Assembly (NCBI GenBank): GCA_019310385.1
Contig: JAFDEK010000047.1
Span: 1 to 43,799, forward strand
Source: Deltaproteobacteria bacterium
GTDB taxonomy: Bacteria > Myxococcota_A > UBA9160 > UBA4427
DNA: 43,799 nt
Reading direction: 5' to 3'
Within the stretch, counting starts at the first letter, position 1. Each line of letters starts with the position of its first letter. The translations under genes were made by a program, and so were the position numbers. The notes beneath the pieces are model-generated. The model saw nothing but the letters and a program-made list of their open reading frames with translations, was not told where the DNA came from and made no database searches. Positions 18,401 to 26,351 of the stretch are shown in pieces.

Positions 18401-19564
18401 TCAGAGATCCCGGCGAATGGCGTCCGCCTTGTCGGTCTCCTCCCACGGGAAGCCCGCATTCTCCCGGCCGAAGTGACCGTGATACGAGGTGGCACGGTAG
18501 ATGGGCCGCTTCAGCTTCAGCGCCTCGTCGATGCCCCGGGGCGTCAGATCGAAGTGCTTGCGCACCAGCGCCTCGAGCTGCCTCGCGTCGAGACTCCCGG
18601 TCCCGAAGTCCTCGACGCGGATCGAGACGGGCTCCGCCACGCCGATCGCGTAGGCGAGCTGCACCTCGGCCCGGTCCGCCACGCCGGCCGCAACGAGGTT
18701 CTTTGCCACGTAGCGCGACGCGTAGGCCGCGCTGCGGTCGACCTTCGATGGATCCTTGCCCGAGAAGGCGCCGCCGCCGTGGCGCCCCATGCCCCCGTAG
18801 GTGTCCACGATGATCTTGCGTCCCGTGAGCCCAGCGTCGCCCATGGGCCCGCCTACGACGAAGCGACCGGTGGGGTTCACGTGGAAGATGGTGTCGTCGT
18901 CCAGCAGCTCCGAGGGCAAGGCGGGGCGGATCACCTGCTCGATGACGTCCTTGCGGATCTGGTCGAAGGAGGCGTCAGGATCGTGCTGGGTCGAGATCAC
19001 CACCGTGTCGACCCGAGCGGGCTTGCCATTCTCGTCGTACTCCACGGTGACCTGGGACTTGGCGTCGGGCCGCAGGTAATCGATCTCGCCCGACTCGAAC
19101 TTGCCGCGCAGGGCCTCGATCAGGCGGTGGGAGAAGCGGATGGGCGCGGGCATGAGCTCGGGCGTCTCGTTGCACGCGAAGCCGAACATCATGCCCTGGT
19201 CACCGGCACCCTGCTCCTTGTGGAGGCCTTCCCCCTCGCTCACGCCCTGGGAGATATCGGGCGACTGCTTGCCGAGGGCGACTTGCACGCCGCAGGTGGC
19301 GGCGTCGAAGCCCATGTCCGAGCTCGTGTAGCCGATCTCGCGGACCACGTCGCGCACCAGCGCCGGGAAGTCGACCGTGGCCCGGGTGGTGATCTCGCCG
19401 AGGAGCATGACGAGACCCGTGGTGGTGGCCGTCTCGCAGGCAACCCGCGAGGCCGAGTCCTGCTCGAGCAACGCGTCCAAGACAGCATCCGATATCTGGT
19501 CGCACATCTTGTCCGGGTGCCCCATGGACACGGACTCGGAGGTAAAGACGGACCGGGGTGCCAT
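18401..19564 (-). CDS. metK: S-adenosylmethionine synthetase
   Basis: Makes S-adenosylmethionine from methionine and ATP; cytoplasmic and essential. The 387-residue protein has the N-terminal [21 protein letters not shown] region (ATP and Mg binding), [18 protein letters not shown] (the family signature) and [19 protein letters not shown] (second signature, phosphate and potassium sites). All catalytic segments are present at normal length. ATG 19564 has AGGAG 8 bases upstream. The 131-bp leader 19565-19695 separates it from ptsH; a weak promoter (CTGCAA, 15 bp, AATAAA) is possible there. I could not match the leader to a known SAM or SAH riboswitch class. Confidence 0.97.
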   Translation of the reverse strand: MAPRSVFTSESVSMGHPDKMCDQISDAVLDALLEQDSASRVACETATTTGLVMLLGEITTRATVDFPALVRDVVREIGYTSSDMGFDAATCGVQVALGKQSPDISQGVSEGEGLHKEQGAGDQGMMFGFACNETPELMPAPIRFSHRLIEALRGKFESGEIDYLRPDAKSQVTVEYDENGKPARVDTVVISTQHDPDASFDQIRKDVIEQVIRPALPSELLDDDTIFHVNPTGRFVVGGPMGDAGLTGRKIIVDTYGGMGRHGGGAFSGKDPSKVDRSAAYASRYVAKNLVAAGVADRAEVQLAYAIGVAEPVSIRVEDFGTGSLDARQLEALVRKHFDLTPRGIDEALKLKRPIYRATSYHGHFGRENAGFPWEETDKADAIRRDL

Positions 19565-19695
19565 TTCAGATCTCCTGTAATTTCGGGGACGTGCAGGGTA
19601 GAGGAATGCGAGACGGGCTTCAAACCCGGTCCGGGGGGCTATTTATTCTGGATTCTGGGGTGTTGCAGGGGCGGAGGCTGTGGGCCGCTTTTTTC

Positions 19696-19983
19696 TTAGG
19701 CGCCGCTGGCGGCGCTCTCCTCGGGGGATTCGATCAGGGCGCCGAGCTGCTCCACGGCTACCACCGCGTCCGCGCCTTCGGCCCGCACTCGCAGCACTGT
19801 GCCACGCGCCGCCGCCAGGGAGAGGATCGAGAGGACGCTGCAGCCGTTGACCCACTCCTCCGCCCGGCCCACGCTGATTTCGCTCTCGAACTTCGAGGCC
19901 AGAGCGGCGAAGCGCCCAGCCGGCCTGGCGTGCAGCCCCAGCTCGGCCCGCACCGTGAACTCCTGCTCGACGGCGTTGCTCAT
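19696..19983 (-). CDS. ptsH: HPr phosphocarrier protein
   Basis: Small PTS phosphocarrier. The 95-residue protein has the active-site motif LGLHARPAGRF with His18, and a regulatory-serine region NGCSVLSILSL in which Ser49 aligns with the residue phosphorylated by HPr kinase in other bacteria. The lysine or arginine that usually precedes that serine is Cys here. ATG 19983 overlaps the EIIA stop (ATGA). It is the last gene of the lptC-to-ptsH operon. Enzyme I, which normally follows it, is not in the window; metK comes next after a 131-bp gap. Confidence 0.93.
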   Translation of the reverse strand: MSNAVEQEFTVRAELGLHARPAGRFAALASKFESEISVGRAEEWVNGCSVLSILSLAAARGTVLRVRAEGADAVVAVEQLGALIESPEESAASGA

Positions 19984-20390
19984 TCCTTGGCGCCCGGCAC
20001 GAGCTCGCTGGCCACCGAGATGTTTCGCTGGCCGTACTCCTTGATGAAGGAGGCCAGGGCCTCCAGGGGCTTCTCTTCGCGCATGGTCGCGAGCTTGATC
20101 AGCATCGGGAGGTTGATGCCGGTCACCACCTCGACCCGCCGCTCGTCCAGGAACGAGAGGCTCACGTTCGAGGGCGTCCCGCCGAACATGTCCGTGAGGA
20201 TCAGCACCCCCTCGCCGCTGTCCGCCCCTTCGAGGGCCTTGGCGATGCCCGCGCGCATCTCCTCGACGGACTGGGCGGGATCGACGGACACGGCGAAGAA
20301 GGTTGGGCCGTTGGGAATGATCAGCTTCAGGGCCTGCAGGAACTGCTCGCCCAGCTGATAGTGGGTCACGATGACGACTCCAACGCTCAC
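19980..20390 (-). CDS. PTS mannose-family EIIA protein
   Basis: Cytoplasmic EIIA domain of the mannose class; in deltaproteobacteria this stand-alone form is thought to be regulatory. The start is GTG 20390, overlapping the rapZ stop (GTGA). The 136-residue protein opens SVGVVIVTHYQLG with the phosphorylatable His10 on the first strand. It has the family loop LTDMFGGTPSNVSL, VVTGINLPMLIKLA and a charged C-terminus. No EIIB, EIIC or EIID gene is adjacent, so sugar transport by this protein is unlikely. Its coupling to rapZ and ptsH supports a signalling role. Confidence 0.93.
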   Translation of the reverse strand: MSVGVVIVTHYQLGEQFLQALKLIIPNGPTFFAVSVDPAQSVEEMRAGIAKALEGADSGEGVLILTDMFGGTPSNVSLSFLDERRVEVVTGINLPMLIKLATMREEKPLEALASFIKEYGQRNISVASELVPGAKE

Positions 20391-21256
20391 GCTTTGCTCT
20401 CCACGTCCCGGTGCTCCACGTTCACCTCGCGACCGCGCTCCCGCAGCCGCGCCGCCACCGCGGCCACCAGAGCGACCGAGCGATGCCGGCCGCCCGTACA
20501 TCCGAGGCCGACGGTCAGATAGGCCTTTCCTTCCTGATCGTAGAGCGGGAGCACGAAGGCCAGGAAGTCTACGATCCGCTCGAGGAAGGCGCTGCCGGCC
20601 TCGCTCTTCAAGACGTAATCTGCCACCTCGGCATCCAGGCCCGAACCGTCGCGGAGCTCTTCCTCGAAATAGGGATTCGGCAGGCAGCGCAGGTCGAAGA
20701 GCGACTCTACCGAATCGGGGGTTCCGTAGCGGAATCCAAAGGAGATCAGGTTCACGATGGCCTTCGGCTTCGTCCCGACCACCTGCTGGCCGATGGCCTT
20801 CTTGAGCTCGTGCACGTTCATCGATGTGGTCTCGATCTCCACGTCGGCGATGCTGGCCAGGTCGACGAGCTGTCGGCGTTCCCGGGCGATCCCCTCTTCG
20901 ACGCTCCCACTGGGCGACATGGGGTGCACCCGGCGGGTCTCCCGATAGCGCCGGGCCACGGTCTCGTCGGCGCAATCCAGGAAGAGGACCTCGACCCGGA
21001 CGCCCTGCTCCCGCAGCTCGGACACCACGGAGGGAATCAGGCGGGAGAAGGTTTCCTCCCGACAGTCGACCGCGAGGGCGATCTTCTCGATGGGCGGATT
21101 GGCCTTGGTGCACAGGTCCAGGAATTGAATCGTCAGCTGGGCCGGCAGATTGTCGACGCAATAGAATCCGAGGTCCTCGAGGGCGGCCATCGCGGTACTG
21201 CGGCCGCTTCCCGACAGGCCGCTCACGAAGACGATCCTTCCGCCGGCCGCCGTCAC
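20387..21256 (-). CDS. rapZ: RapZ-family P-loop protein (RNase adapter/YvcJ)
   Basis: In E. coli RapZ guides RNase E to the small RNA GlmZ to control glucosamine-6-phosphate synthesis; in other bacteria the family binds nucleotides with less defined targets. The 289-residue protein has Walker A (GLSGSGRS, 13-20), YCVDNLPAQL, the DCADE/RRYRETRR segment and the C-terminal domain with GCTGGRHRSVAL. Length is normal. GTG 21256 overlaps the hprK stop (GTGA). Proximity to hprK, EIIA and HPr is the usual deltaproteobacterial arrangement. The exact RNA or protein target here cannot be inferred. Confidence 0.94.
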   Translation of the reverse strand: MTAAGGRIVFVSGLSGSGRSTAMAALEDLGFYCVDNLPAQLTIQFLDLCTKANPPIEKIALAVDCREETFSRLIPSVVSELREQGVRVEVLFLDCADETVARRYRETRRVHPMSPSGSVEEGIARERRQLVDLASIADVEIETTSMNVHELKKAIGQQVVGTKPKAIVNLISFGFRYGTPDSVESLFDLRCLPNPYFEEELRDGSGLDAEVADYVLKSEAGSAFLERIVDFLAFVLPLYDQEGKAYLTVGLGCTGGRHRSVALVAAVAARLRERGREVNVEHRDVESKA

Positions 21257-21840
21257 CGTCCCCGCCTCTCATCCCCGTCGCCGCAGCGCTCATCCCCGTC
21301 GCCGCAGCGCTCGTCCAGGCCGCTCAGGCGCTCGTCCAGGCGCCGGGCCGCGTTCACACCCGCTCTTCGCTGCAGCTCGTCTCGACACGCAACCTCGACG
21401 AGCGTCGCCAGGCTTCCGCCCGCGGGCCGCACGGGCAGCGTGAGCGCCGGAACGGGCAGACCCGCCATCTCCTCGCTGGGCCGGTCGAGGCCGATCCGCT
21501 CGTACTCCGCCTCCTCGCTCCACTGCTCGAGGTGGCAGAGCAGGTCGATCTGGGCCTCGCCGCGCACTGCCTCGTCTCCGTAGAGCTCGGGGATGTAGAG
21601 CAGGCCGATCCCCCGCAGCTCCATGTAGTGTCGGATCAGCTCGGGCGCGCGCCCGACGGGCCGCTCCCGCCCCTCTCCGTCGCGAACCCGGCGCACCCGC
21701 ACCACGTCGTCGGCAACCAGCCGGTGCCCGCGCTGCACCAGCTCCAGCGCGCACTCGCTCTTTCCGATTCCGCTCGGTCCGAGCAGCAATACTCCGACTC
21801 CCAATACATCGATCAGCGCACCGTGAATCTGCGTCTCCAC
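21253..21840 (-). CDS. hprK: Short HPr kinase/phosphorylase (catalytic domain only)
   Basis: Phosphorylates HPr on serine and can reverse the reaction. Only the catalytic domain is present: 195 residues against about 310 in the full family. Walker A is GPSGIGKSE (21-29), LVADDVVRV follows (42-50), and the HprK signature region is MELRGIGLLYIPELYG (73-88). The N-terminal domain is absent; an in-frame TGA lies four codons upstream of GTG 21840. Short HprK proteins are known from alphaproteobacteria. The C-terminal tail consists of 7-residue repeats (DERCGDG) from a 21-bp duplication. The 134-bp leader holds a repeat array and hairpins, in contrast to the overlapping genes downstream. Confidence 0.9.
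   Translation of the reverse strand: METQIHGALIDVLGVGVLLLGPSGIGKSECALELVQRGHRLVADDVVRVRRVRDGEGRERPVGRAPELIRHYMELRGIGLLYIPELYGDEAVRGEAQIDLLCHLEQWSEEAEYERIGLDRPSEEMAGLPVPALTLPVRPAGGSLATLVEVACRDELQRRAGVNAARRLDERLSGLDERCGDGDERCGDGDERRGR
21268..21330. repeat. 3 x 21-bp repeat in the hprK 3' end
   Basis: Units 21268-21288 and 21289-21309 are identical; 21310-21330 is a degenerate third. In frame they encode the DERCGDG repeats at the HprK C-terminus. Confidence 0.92.
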
Positions 21841-21845
21841 GGCTC

Positions 21846-21923
21846 CCTCTCACAAGGCCTTCGCACAAGGCCATCACACAAGGCATTCGCACAAGGCCCG
21901 TTCACAAGACCCGCTCACGAACC
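21846..21923. repeat. 6 x 13-bp tandem array upstream of hprK
   Basis: The core acaagg (or acaag, acgaac) recurs at 21852, 21865, 21878, 21891, 21904 and 21917, an exact 13-bp period. Copies nearest hprK are best conserved. On the transcribed strand the unit reads GGCCTTGTGYGAW. Confidence 0.9.
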
Positions 21924-21930
21924 CCGCGAA

Positions 21931-21973
21931 GCTCCGCCCTTCCGGTCCGGAGCGCCGGCTCCCGCCGGCACTC
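21931..21973 (-). promoter_or_regulatory. Two overlapping, mutually exclusive hairpins between ptsN and hprK
   Basis: Hairpin A pairs GCTCCG (21931-21936) with CGGAGC (21948-21953). Hairpin B pairs GCCGGC (21954-21959) with GCCGGC (21964-21969), extended by GAG/CTC (21950-21952 with 21971-21973). The extended B shares 21950-21952 with A, so both cannot form fully. They follow the ptsN stop directly and may act as a processing site or attenuator. Confidence 0.4.
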
Positions 21974-21974
21974 G

Positions 21975-22436
21975 TCAGAACTTCGCGTCTTCTTCGTCGA
22001 TGGCCCGGAAGACATCGTCCAGGCTATCGACCTCCTCCAGTCGTTGACGGAACGCCGCGTCCCGGAAGAAGCGCGAAATGCGGGCCAGCGCCTTCAGGTG
22101 CTGCCCTCCCGAATGCTCCGGAACGACCAGGAGAAAGAAGAGCTTGGTGGCCTGACCATCGATGGACGCAAAATCCACGCCCGGCCGGCTGCGCGCGAAC
22201 GAAGCCATGAGCCGGTCGAGGCCGGGCATCTTGCCGTGGGGGATCGCAACCCCCTCGCCGATGCCCGTGCTCTGCAGCGCCTCTCGCTCGATCAGTACCT
22301 GCAGCAGGCGATCCGAATCGACGGCCGGCTCCGCCTTGCTCAGCGCGAGCGACATTTCCCTGAGTACTTCTTCCTTCGTCCCGGATGCAAGGTCGAGAAT
22401 GACCGCATCTTTGACGAGGACGTCCATGATCTTCAC
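21975..22436 (-). CDS. ptsN: PTS EIIA-Ntr family regulatory protein
   Basis: Phosphorylation-dependent regulator of the nitrogen PTS, which in other bacteria affects potassium transport and sigma-54 genes. GTG 22436 is preferred over ATG 22427 because AGGGG lies 7 bases upstream. The 153-residue protein has the EIIA fold: LVKDAVILDL, REALQSTGIGEGVAIPHGK with the active-site His67, DFASIDGQATKLFFLLVVPEHSGGQHLKALARISRFF and a C-terminal helix. It follows rpoN by 26 bp. The usual hibernation-promoting factor gene between rpoN and ptsN is missing. Confidence 0.94.
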   Translation of the reverse strand: MKIMDVLVKDAVILDLASGTKEEVLREMSLALSKAEPAVDSDRLLQVLIEREALQSTGIGEGVAIPHGKMPGLDRLMASFARSRPGVDFASIDGQATKLFFLLVVPEHSGGQHLKALARISRFFRDAAFRQRLEEVDSLDDVFRAIDEEDAKF

Positions 22437-22462
22437 GAGCAACCCCTGCTGGCCGCGGCAGC

Positions 22463-24025
22463 CTATCCCACCTGCCGGCGCTTGGTCGAAGATAGTAGTT
22501 TCATCGACTCCCGGTACTTCGTCACCGTCCGGCGCGCAATGTCGATATTTGCGACCCTCAACATCTCCGCGATCCGCTGATCGGAGAGAGGGCGCCGCGA
22601 ATCCTCGTTGGCGATGATTTTCCGGATCTTCTCTTTGACGCTCTCGCTCGCGATGGCCTCTCCGCTCAAGCGTCCGATGCTCGAGTTGAAGAAGTACTTC
22701 AGCTCGAAGATTCCCTGTGGCGTATGCACGTACTTGTTGGTCGTCACCCGGCTCACCGTGGACTCGTGCATCTCGATGTCGTCGGCCACGTCGCGCAGGT
22801 TCAGAGGCCTCAGGTAGTTGATGCCCCGATCGAAGAACTCCCGCTGGTAGCGGATGATGCTCTCCATCACCTTGTAGATGGTCCGCTGCCGCTGGTGAAT
22901 GGACTTGATCAGCCACAGGGCCGAACGGACCTTTTCCTGAACGTACTCCTTCGTGTCCTTGGGCGCGCCGGCTTCACGCGAGAGCACGTCCTTGTACAGG
23001 CTGTTCACCTTCAGCTTGGGCAGGCCGTCCTCGTTGAGCATGATGTGGAAGTCGTCGCCCACCTTGTAGACGTAGATGTCTGGAGTGATGTAGATCGGAT
23101 CCTCGCCGCCGAAGGCCCGTCCCGGTCGGGGCTCGAGGCCTCCGATCACCTTGGCTGCGACCGCCACCTCTTCGACGCCGACCCCCAGCGCCCGGGTCAG
23201 CCCGCGGAAGTCGCGCTTCTGGAGCAGATCGAGGTGTTCGGACACGATTTCGCGAACCAGCGGATTCGCGATGCTGAGGGTGTCGAGCTGCAGGAGCAGG
23301 CACTCGCGCAGGTTCCGGGCGGCGACGCCCGGTGGATCGAGCAGCTGCAGCTTGGCGAGGGCGGTCTCGACCAGCTCGTCCGGGGCTCCGGACTGCCGCG
23401 AGAGCTCCTCGACGGTGGAGCAGAGATAGCCGTCGTCGTTGAGGTTGCCGATGATCCAGTGGGCGACTTCGCGCTCATCGGCCGAGAAGGCCGAGAGTTG
23501 GAGCTGCCATTCCAGATGTTCGCCGAGCGAGGGACGCCGGGTGAGGGTGGCCTCGAGACTGCGGCGCTCGTCGTCGTCCCGCCCACGGGACTCGAGGCCC
23601 GTCTGCGGGTTGGCGTCCATGTAGTTCTCCCACTCGACATCCGCGATCTTCTCGGCGTCGCTGACCTCCTTCTCTTCGCCGGACGCCGGCGCCTCCGCAT
23701 CGGCCACCACGTTGGTCAGGTCCGCCGCGACCTCCAGATCCTCGCCCCCAGACGCGGACCGCTCCTCCGCGCTCTCGGGGCCCGGGGCCGGCTCGGCCTC
23801 GGCCTCGGCAGGCCCTTCCCCGGGACTCGCATCCTCGATCTCGGCGCGCGTCGGCTCCTCTTCCCCCTCCAGCTCCTCGAGGATGGGGTTCTCGGTCAAC
23901 TCCTGCTGCACCAGGTTCTGCAGCTCCAACCGGTTCAGCTGAAGAAGCTTGATCGCCTGCTGCAGCTGTGGCGTCATCACGAGCTGCTGTGAAAGCTTTA
24001 GCTGAAGCTTCAGTTCGATTGCCAT
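22463..24025 (-). CDS. rpoN: RNA polymerase sigma-54 factor
   Basis: Alternative sigma factor that recognises -24/-12 promoters and needs AAA+ activators. ATG 24025 gives the typical start MAIELKLQLKLSQQLVMTP; upstream in-frame residues are lptB-downstream sequence. The 520-residue protein has region I (Gln/Leu-rich, 1-50), a long acidic region II (about 50-150), the core-binding domain, and the DNA-binding C-terminus with the RpoN box ARRTVTKYRE near residue 500. All domains are present. The Shine-Dalgarno sequence is weak. It sits between lptB and ptsN, a classic arrangement. No activator gene is in the window. Confidence 0.96.
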   Translation of the reverse strand: MAIELKLQLKLSQQLVMTPQLQQAIKLLQLNRLELQNLVQQELTENPILEELEGEEEPTRAEIEDASPGEGPAEAEAEPAPGPESAEERSASGGEDLEVAADLTNVVADAEAPASGEEKEVSDAEKIADVEWENYMDANPQTGLESRGRDDDERRSLEATLTRRPSLGEHLEWQLQLSAFSADEREVAHWIIGNLNDDGYLCSTVEELSRQSGAPDELVETALAKLQLLDPPGVAARNLRECLLLQLDTLSIANPLVREIVSEHLDLLQKRDFRGLTRALGVGVEEVAVAAKVIGGLEPRPGRAFGGEDPIYITPDIYVYKVGDDFHIMLNEDGLPKLKVNSLYKDVLSREAGAPKDTKEYVQEKVRSALWLIKSIHQRQRTIYKVMESIIRYQREFFDRGINYLRPLNLRDVADDIEMHESTVSRVTTNKYVHTPQGIFELKYFFNSSIGRLSGEAIASESVKEKIRKIIANEDSRRPLSDQRIAEMLRVANIDIARRTVTKYRESMKLLSSTKRRQVG

Positions 24026-24079
24026 CGAGATACTCTCGCCGTTCCGGCTGCCGGGGCTTCCTGCGCCCCTCACTTCCGG

Positions 24080-24811
24080 TCAGTGCAGTCGGAAATTCTT
24101 CCCCAGATAGACCTCGCGCACACGAGGATCGTCGGCGATCTCTGCGGGCGTTCCCAGCCTCAGAATCTCACCGTCCTTGATGATGTAAGCGCGGTCGCAG
24201 ATCGACAACGTCTCACGCACATTGTGGTCCGTGATGATCACGCCGATTCCCCGGCCCTTGAGCTGATCGATGATCTTCTGGATGTCGATCACCGCGATCG
24301 GGTCCACGCCCGCGAAGGGCTCGTCGAGCAGCATGAATCTCGGGTTCAGGACGAGGGCGCGGGTGATTTCCACGCGCCGGCGCTCCCCGCCCGAGAGCGA
24401 ATCGCCGCGGCGGTTCGCCTTCTCGCTCAATCCCAGCTCGGCAAGGAGCTCGGCCAGGCGCTCCCGGCGTTTGGCCCGATCCGGCTCCACCGTCTCGAGG
24501 ATTGCATTCACGTTGTCCGCAACCGAAAGCCGACGGAAGATCGAGGCCTCCTGAGGGAGATAGGTGATCCCGAGACGGGCTCGGCGGTACATGGGAAGCT
24601 CGGTGATCTCCTCTTCCCCCAGAAATACCTGTCCGAGCGTGGGACGTACGCTTCCCGCGATCATGTTGAAGGTCGTGGTCTTGCCGGCCCCGTTGGGACC
24701 GAGCAGGCCGACGACCTCGCCGGGATGCACCTCGAGGCTCACGGAACGCACGGCCTCCTTCTCGCCGTATCGCTTGATCAGCTCCCTGGCACACAGGGCG
24801 ACGTCGCTCAT
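24080..24811 (-). CDS. lptB: LPS export ABC transporter ATPase LptB
   Basis: ATPase that powers lipopolysaccharide extraction from the inner membrane by LptB2FG. The 243-residue protein has Walker A GPNGAGKTT, the Q-loop region LPQEASIFRRLSV typical of LptB, the ABC signature LSGGERRRVEITRAL, Walker B FMLLDEPFAGVDP and the switch His in ITDHNVRE. ATG 24811 overlaps the lptA stop (ATGA); the sequence upstream in this frame is lptA read out of frame. lptF and lptG are not in the window. A small stem (GGGGC/GCCCC) lies in the 54-bp gap before rpoN. Confidence 0.96.
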   Translation of the reverse strand: MSDVALCARELIKRYGEKEAVRSVSLEVHPGEVVGLLGPNGAGKTTTFNMIAGSVRPTLGQVFLGEEEITELPMYRRARLGITYLPQEASIFRRLSVADNVNAILETVEPDRAKRRERLAELLAELGLSEKANRRGDSLSGGERRRVEITRALVLNPRFMLLDEPFAGVDPIAVIDIQKIIDQLKGRGIGVIITDHNVRETLSICDRAYIIKDGEILRLGTPAEIADDPRVREVYLGKNFRLH

Positions 24812-25830
24812 TGCGTCTCCCCGACGCAATCCTGGTCTTCGGGCTGCAGCAGCACCGACGCCCCCCCGATCACGTGCACCTTCTCCTGATCCACGTCGAA
24901 ACGGATCGCCTCTCCGCGCACCTCGTCGCAGCCCTGGATCAGGACTGCCTGTCCCTCGCACAGCACCACGCTATCGGCCTGGAGGTAGGTGGCGCGCTCG
25001 CAGCGGGCCCGCCGGTCGGCCTGGACCACACGCACGTTGCCCTCGGCCTCGAGCCGCTCGGGCTGAGACGAACCTTCGGGATAGAAGGCCTCGAGGCGGT
25101 CGGCCTGCAGGTCGATGTCGCCTTGGGTTACCTGAACGTTGTGCGTGAAGACTAGATGCCGCGCCTTGCCTCGCGACGTGACCTCCAGCTCATCGGAGGT
25201 GATCGAGAGTGGCTCGTCCTTGCCCAGCTTCTCGAGGATCCCGCCCTGCGACTCCGCCCCAGGCGGGGGTGCCGCGGCGACATCCGCGGTCGCAGCAGCT
25301 GCCGCGTCGTAGCCCAGGGCCTGCAGGATATCGGCCGCGAGACTCTCGACCTTTTCATCGATAAGGGCTTCATCGATAAGGGCTTCGTCGATGGCCGCGG
25401 CGACGCTTGCATGATGACGGGAGAGCGGGGCCCCTGAGTGCCCGGAACGCACCTCGACCGAGATCTCCAGGTCCCGCGATGCCGCGCCCTCGGCCGCCAC
25501 CTCGGACACCCAGCCCACCACCACCGAATCGACCTCCGCCCGCGCAGCCCAGACCCGCACGTCGCGAGCCTCCGGCCGCTCGAGGGGCTCGATTCCCAAT
25601 TCGCTGAGGACGACGACTCGCTCGAGACGACGCGCTTCGAGACGACGAGCCAGCCGCTCCGCGATCCCCAGGGGCTGGCCTCCCTCTGGGACCTTCTCGC
25701 CAAATGGCGCGATCGCCAGCGAGATCGAAGCCGTCGGCATCTGTGCCGCTGCGTCGAAGCCAAGCCCCGAGCCGAGCCCCGACAAGAGAAAGACGGCCAG
25801 CACGCTGGCGCTCGAGAGACGACTCGCCAT
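24808..25830 (-). CDS. lptA: Fusion: TolB-N/FlgO-like domain + LptA (OstA-like) periplasmic LPS bridge
   Basis: The 340-residue protein is about twice the usual LptA length. Residues 1-30 form a signal peptide. Residues 36-174 (ISLAIAPFGEKVPEGG..., LARRLEARRLERVVVLSELG, AEVDSVVVGWVSEV) match the pattern of the small alpha/beta TolB N-terminal/FlgO/CsgG-type fold. This assignment is by pattern only. Residues 175-205 are an Ala/Pro-rich linker. Residues 208-335 are the OstA-like LptA jellyroll (LSITSDELEVTSRGKARHLVF, NVQVTQGDIDLQADRLEA, EGNVRVVQ, DEVRGEAIRFDVDQEKVHVIGGA). ATG 25830 shares a base with the lptC stop (TGATG), and the stop overlaps lptB. The LptA call is firm; the role of the extra domain is unknown. 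Confidence 0.88.
   Translation of the reverse strand: MASRLSSASVLAVFLLSGLGSGLGFDAAAQMPTASISLAIAPFGEKVPEGGQPLGIAERLARRLEARRLERVVVLSELGIEPLERPEARDVRVWAARAEVDSVVVGWVSEVAAEGAASRDLEISVEVRSGHSGAPLSRHHASVAAAIDEALIDEALIDEKVESLAADILQALGYDAAAAATADVAAAPPPGAESQGGILEKLGKDEPLSITSDELEVTSRGKARHLVFTHNVQVTQGDIDLQADRLEAFYPEGSSQPERLEAEGNVRVVQADRRARCERATYLQADSVVLCEGQAVLIQGCDEVRGEAIRFDVDQEKVHVIGGASVLLQPEDQDCVGETQ
25356..25385. repeat. 2 x 15-bp perfect duplication in the lptA fusion gene
   Basis: catcgataagggctt at 25356-25370 and 25371-25385, followed by a degenerate third unit. In frame they encode LIDEA repeats in a helix of the extra N-terminal domain. Confidence 0.92.
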
Positions 25831-26351
25831 CAGGGCTCCTGAACCACGCTAGCGCCCCCCATCAGGCGAAAGCGCCGCTCACGCACCTGGTACTGGAATC
25901 CGCCTCCGCGGTAGCTCCCCGCGCTGTCGGTAATCAAGACCGGGGCATCGGTGAAGAGCAAGCCCTCGGCGTGGTCGTAGCGAACCCAGTCGGCCACGAA
26001 ACGGCGGCCACCGTCGGTGCGTCCGCGAACGTTGCCCCGGGCAATGAAGTCGTTGCTGGACAGGTCGAGCTCGCTGCTGTCGCAGTGCACCTCGAATCCG
26101 AACTGTCCCTCGCTGGCGGCGACGGTGGCGTGAACCGTGTACAAGAAGGCAAGCTCTTCGCCAGTGTCGAAGCGCGCGGTCTCGGCCCGCACGAGGACGT
26201 CGTCCGCGCCGTCGCGACTACCGACGAAGGTCATCCCCTCGACGTCGAGCAATGCCGACTGCGCTGCGGCCGCAGCCGCAAGGAACAGGGTTGCCGCGAC
26301 CTGCAGGGCCAGGCCCCACGCGAAGGGTCGCCGAGCGCAACGCCCCTTCAT
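25830..26351 (-). CDS. lptC: LPS export periplasmic protein LptC
   Basis: Membrane-anchored protein that passes LPS from LptFG to LptA. The 173-residue protein has an N-terminal anchor or signal segment (about 12-31) and a beta-jellyroll region: LDVEGMTFVGSRDGADDVLVRAETARFDTGEELAFL, SSELDLSSNDFIARGNVRGRTDGGRRFVADWVRYDHAEGLLFTD. That repeated pattern is shared with LptA. Sequence identity across this family is low, so the call rests on pattern and position before lptA and lptB. ATG 26351 has AGGAGG 9 bases upstream. First gene of the operon; no kdsC or kdsD precedes it. Confidence 0.82.
   Translation of the reverse strand: MKGRCARRPFAWGLALQVAATLFLAAAAAAQSALLDVEGMTFVGSRDGADDVLVRAETARFDTGEELAFLYTVHATVAASEGQFGFEVHCDSSELDLSSNDFIARGNVRGRTDGGRRFVADWVRYDHAEGLLFTDAPVLITDSAGSYRGGGFQYQVRERRFRLMGGASVVQEP

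Noticed and set aside
19664..19694. Plus-strand hairpin followed by six T residues (gcgg...ccgc TTTTTT)
   Set aside because: The stem is only about 4 bp and there is no plus-strand gene for it to terminate.
19565..19695. SAM or SAH riboswitch in the metK leader
   Set aside because: I looked for the conserved cores and pairing patterns of known SAM/SAH classes and could not fit one. A covariance-model search would be decisive.
21846..21923. CRISPR-like array
   Set aside because: The units are 13 bp and contiguous with no spacers; no cas genes are present.
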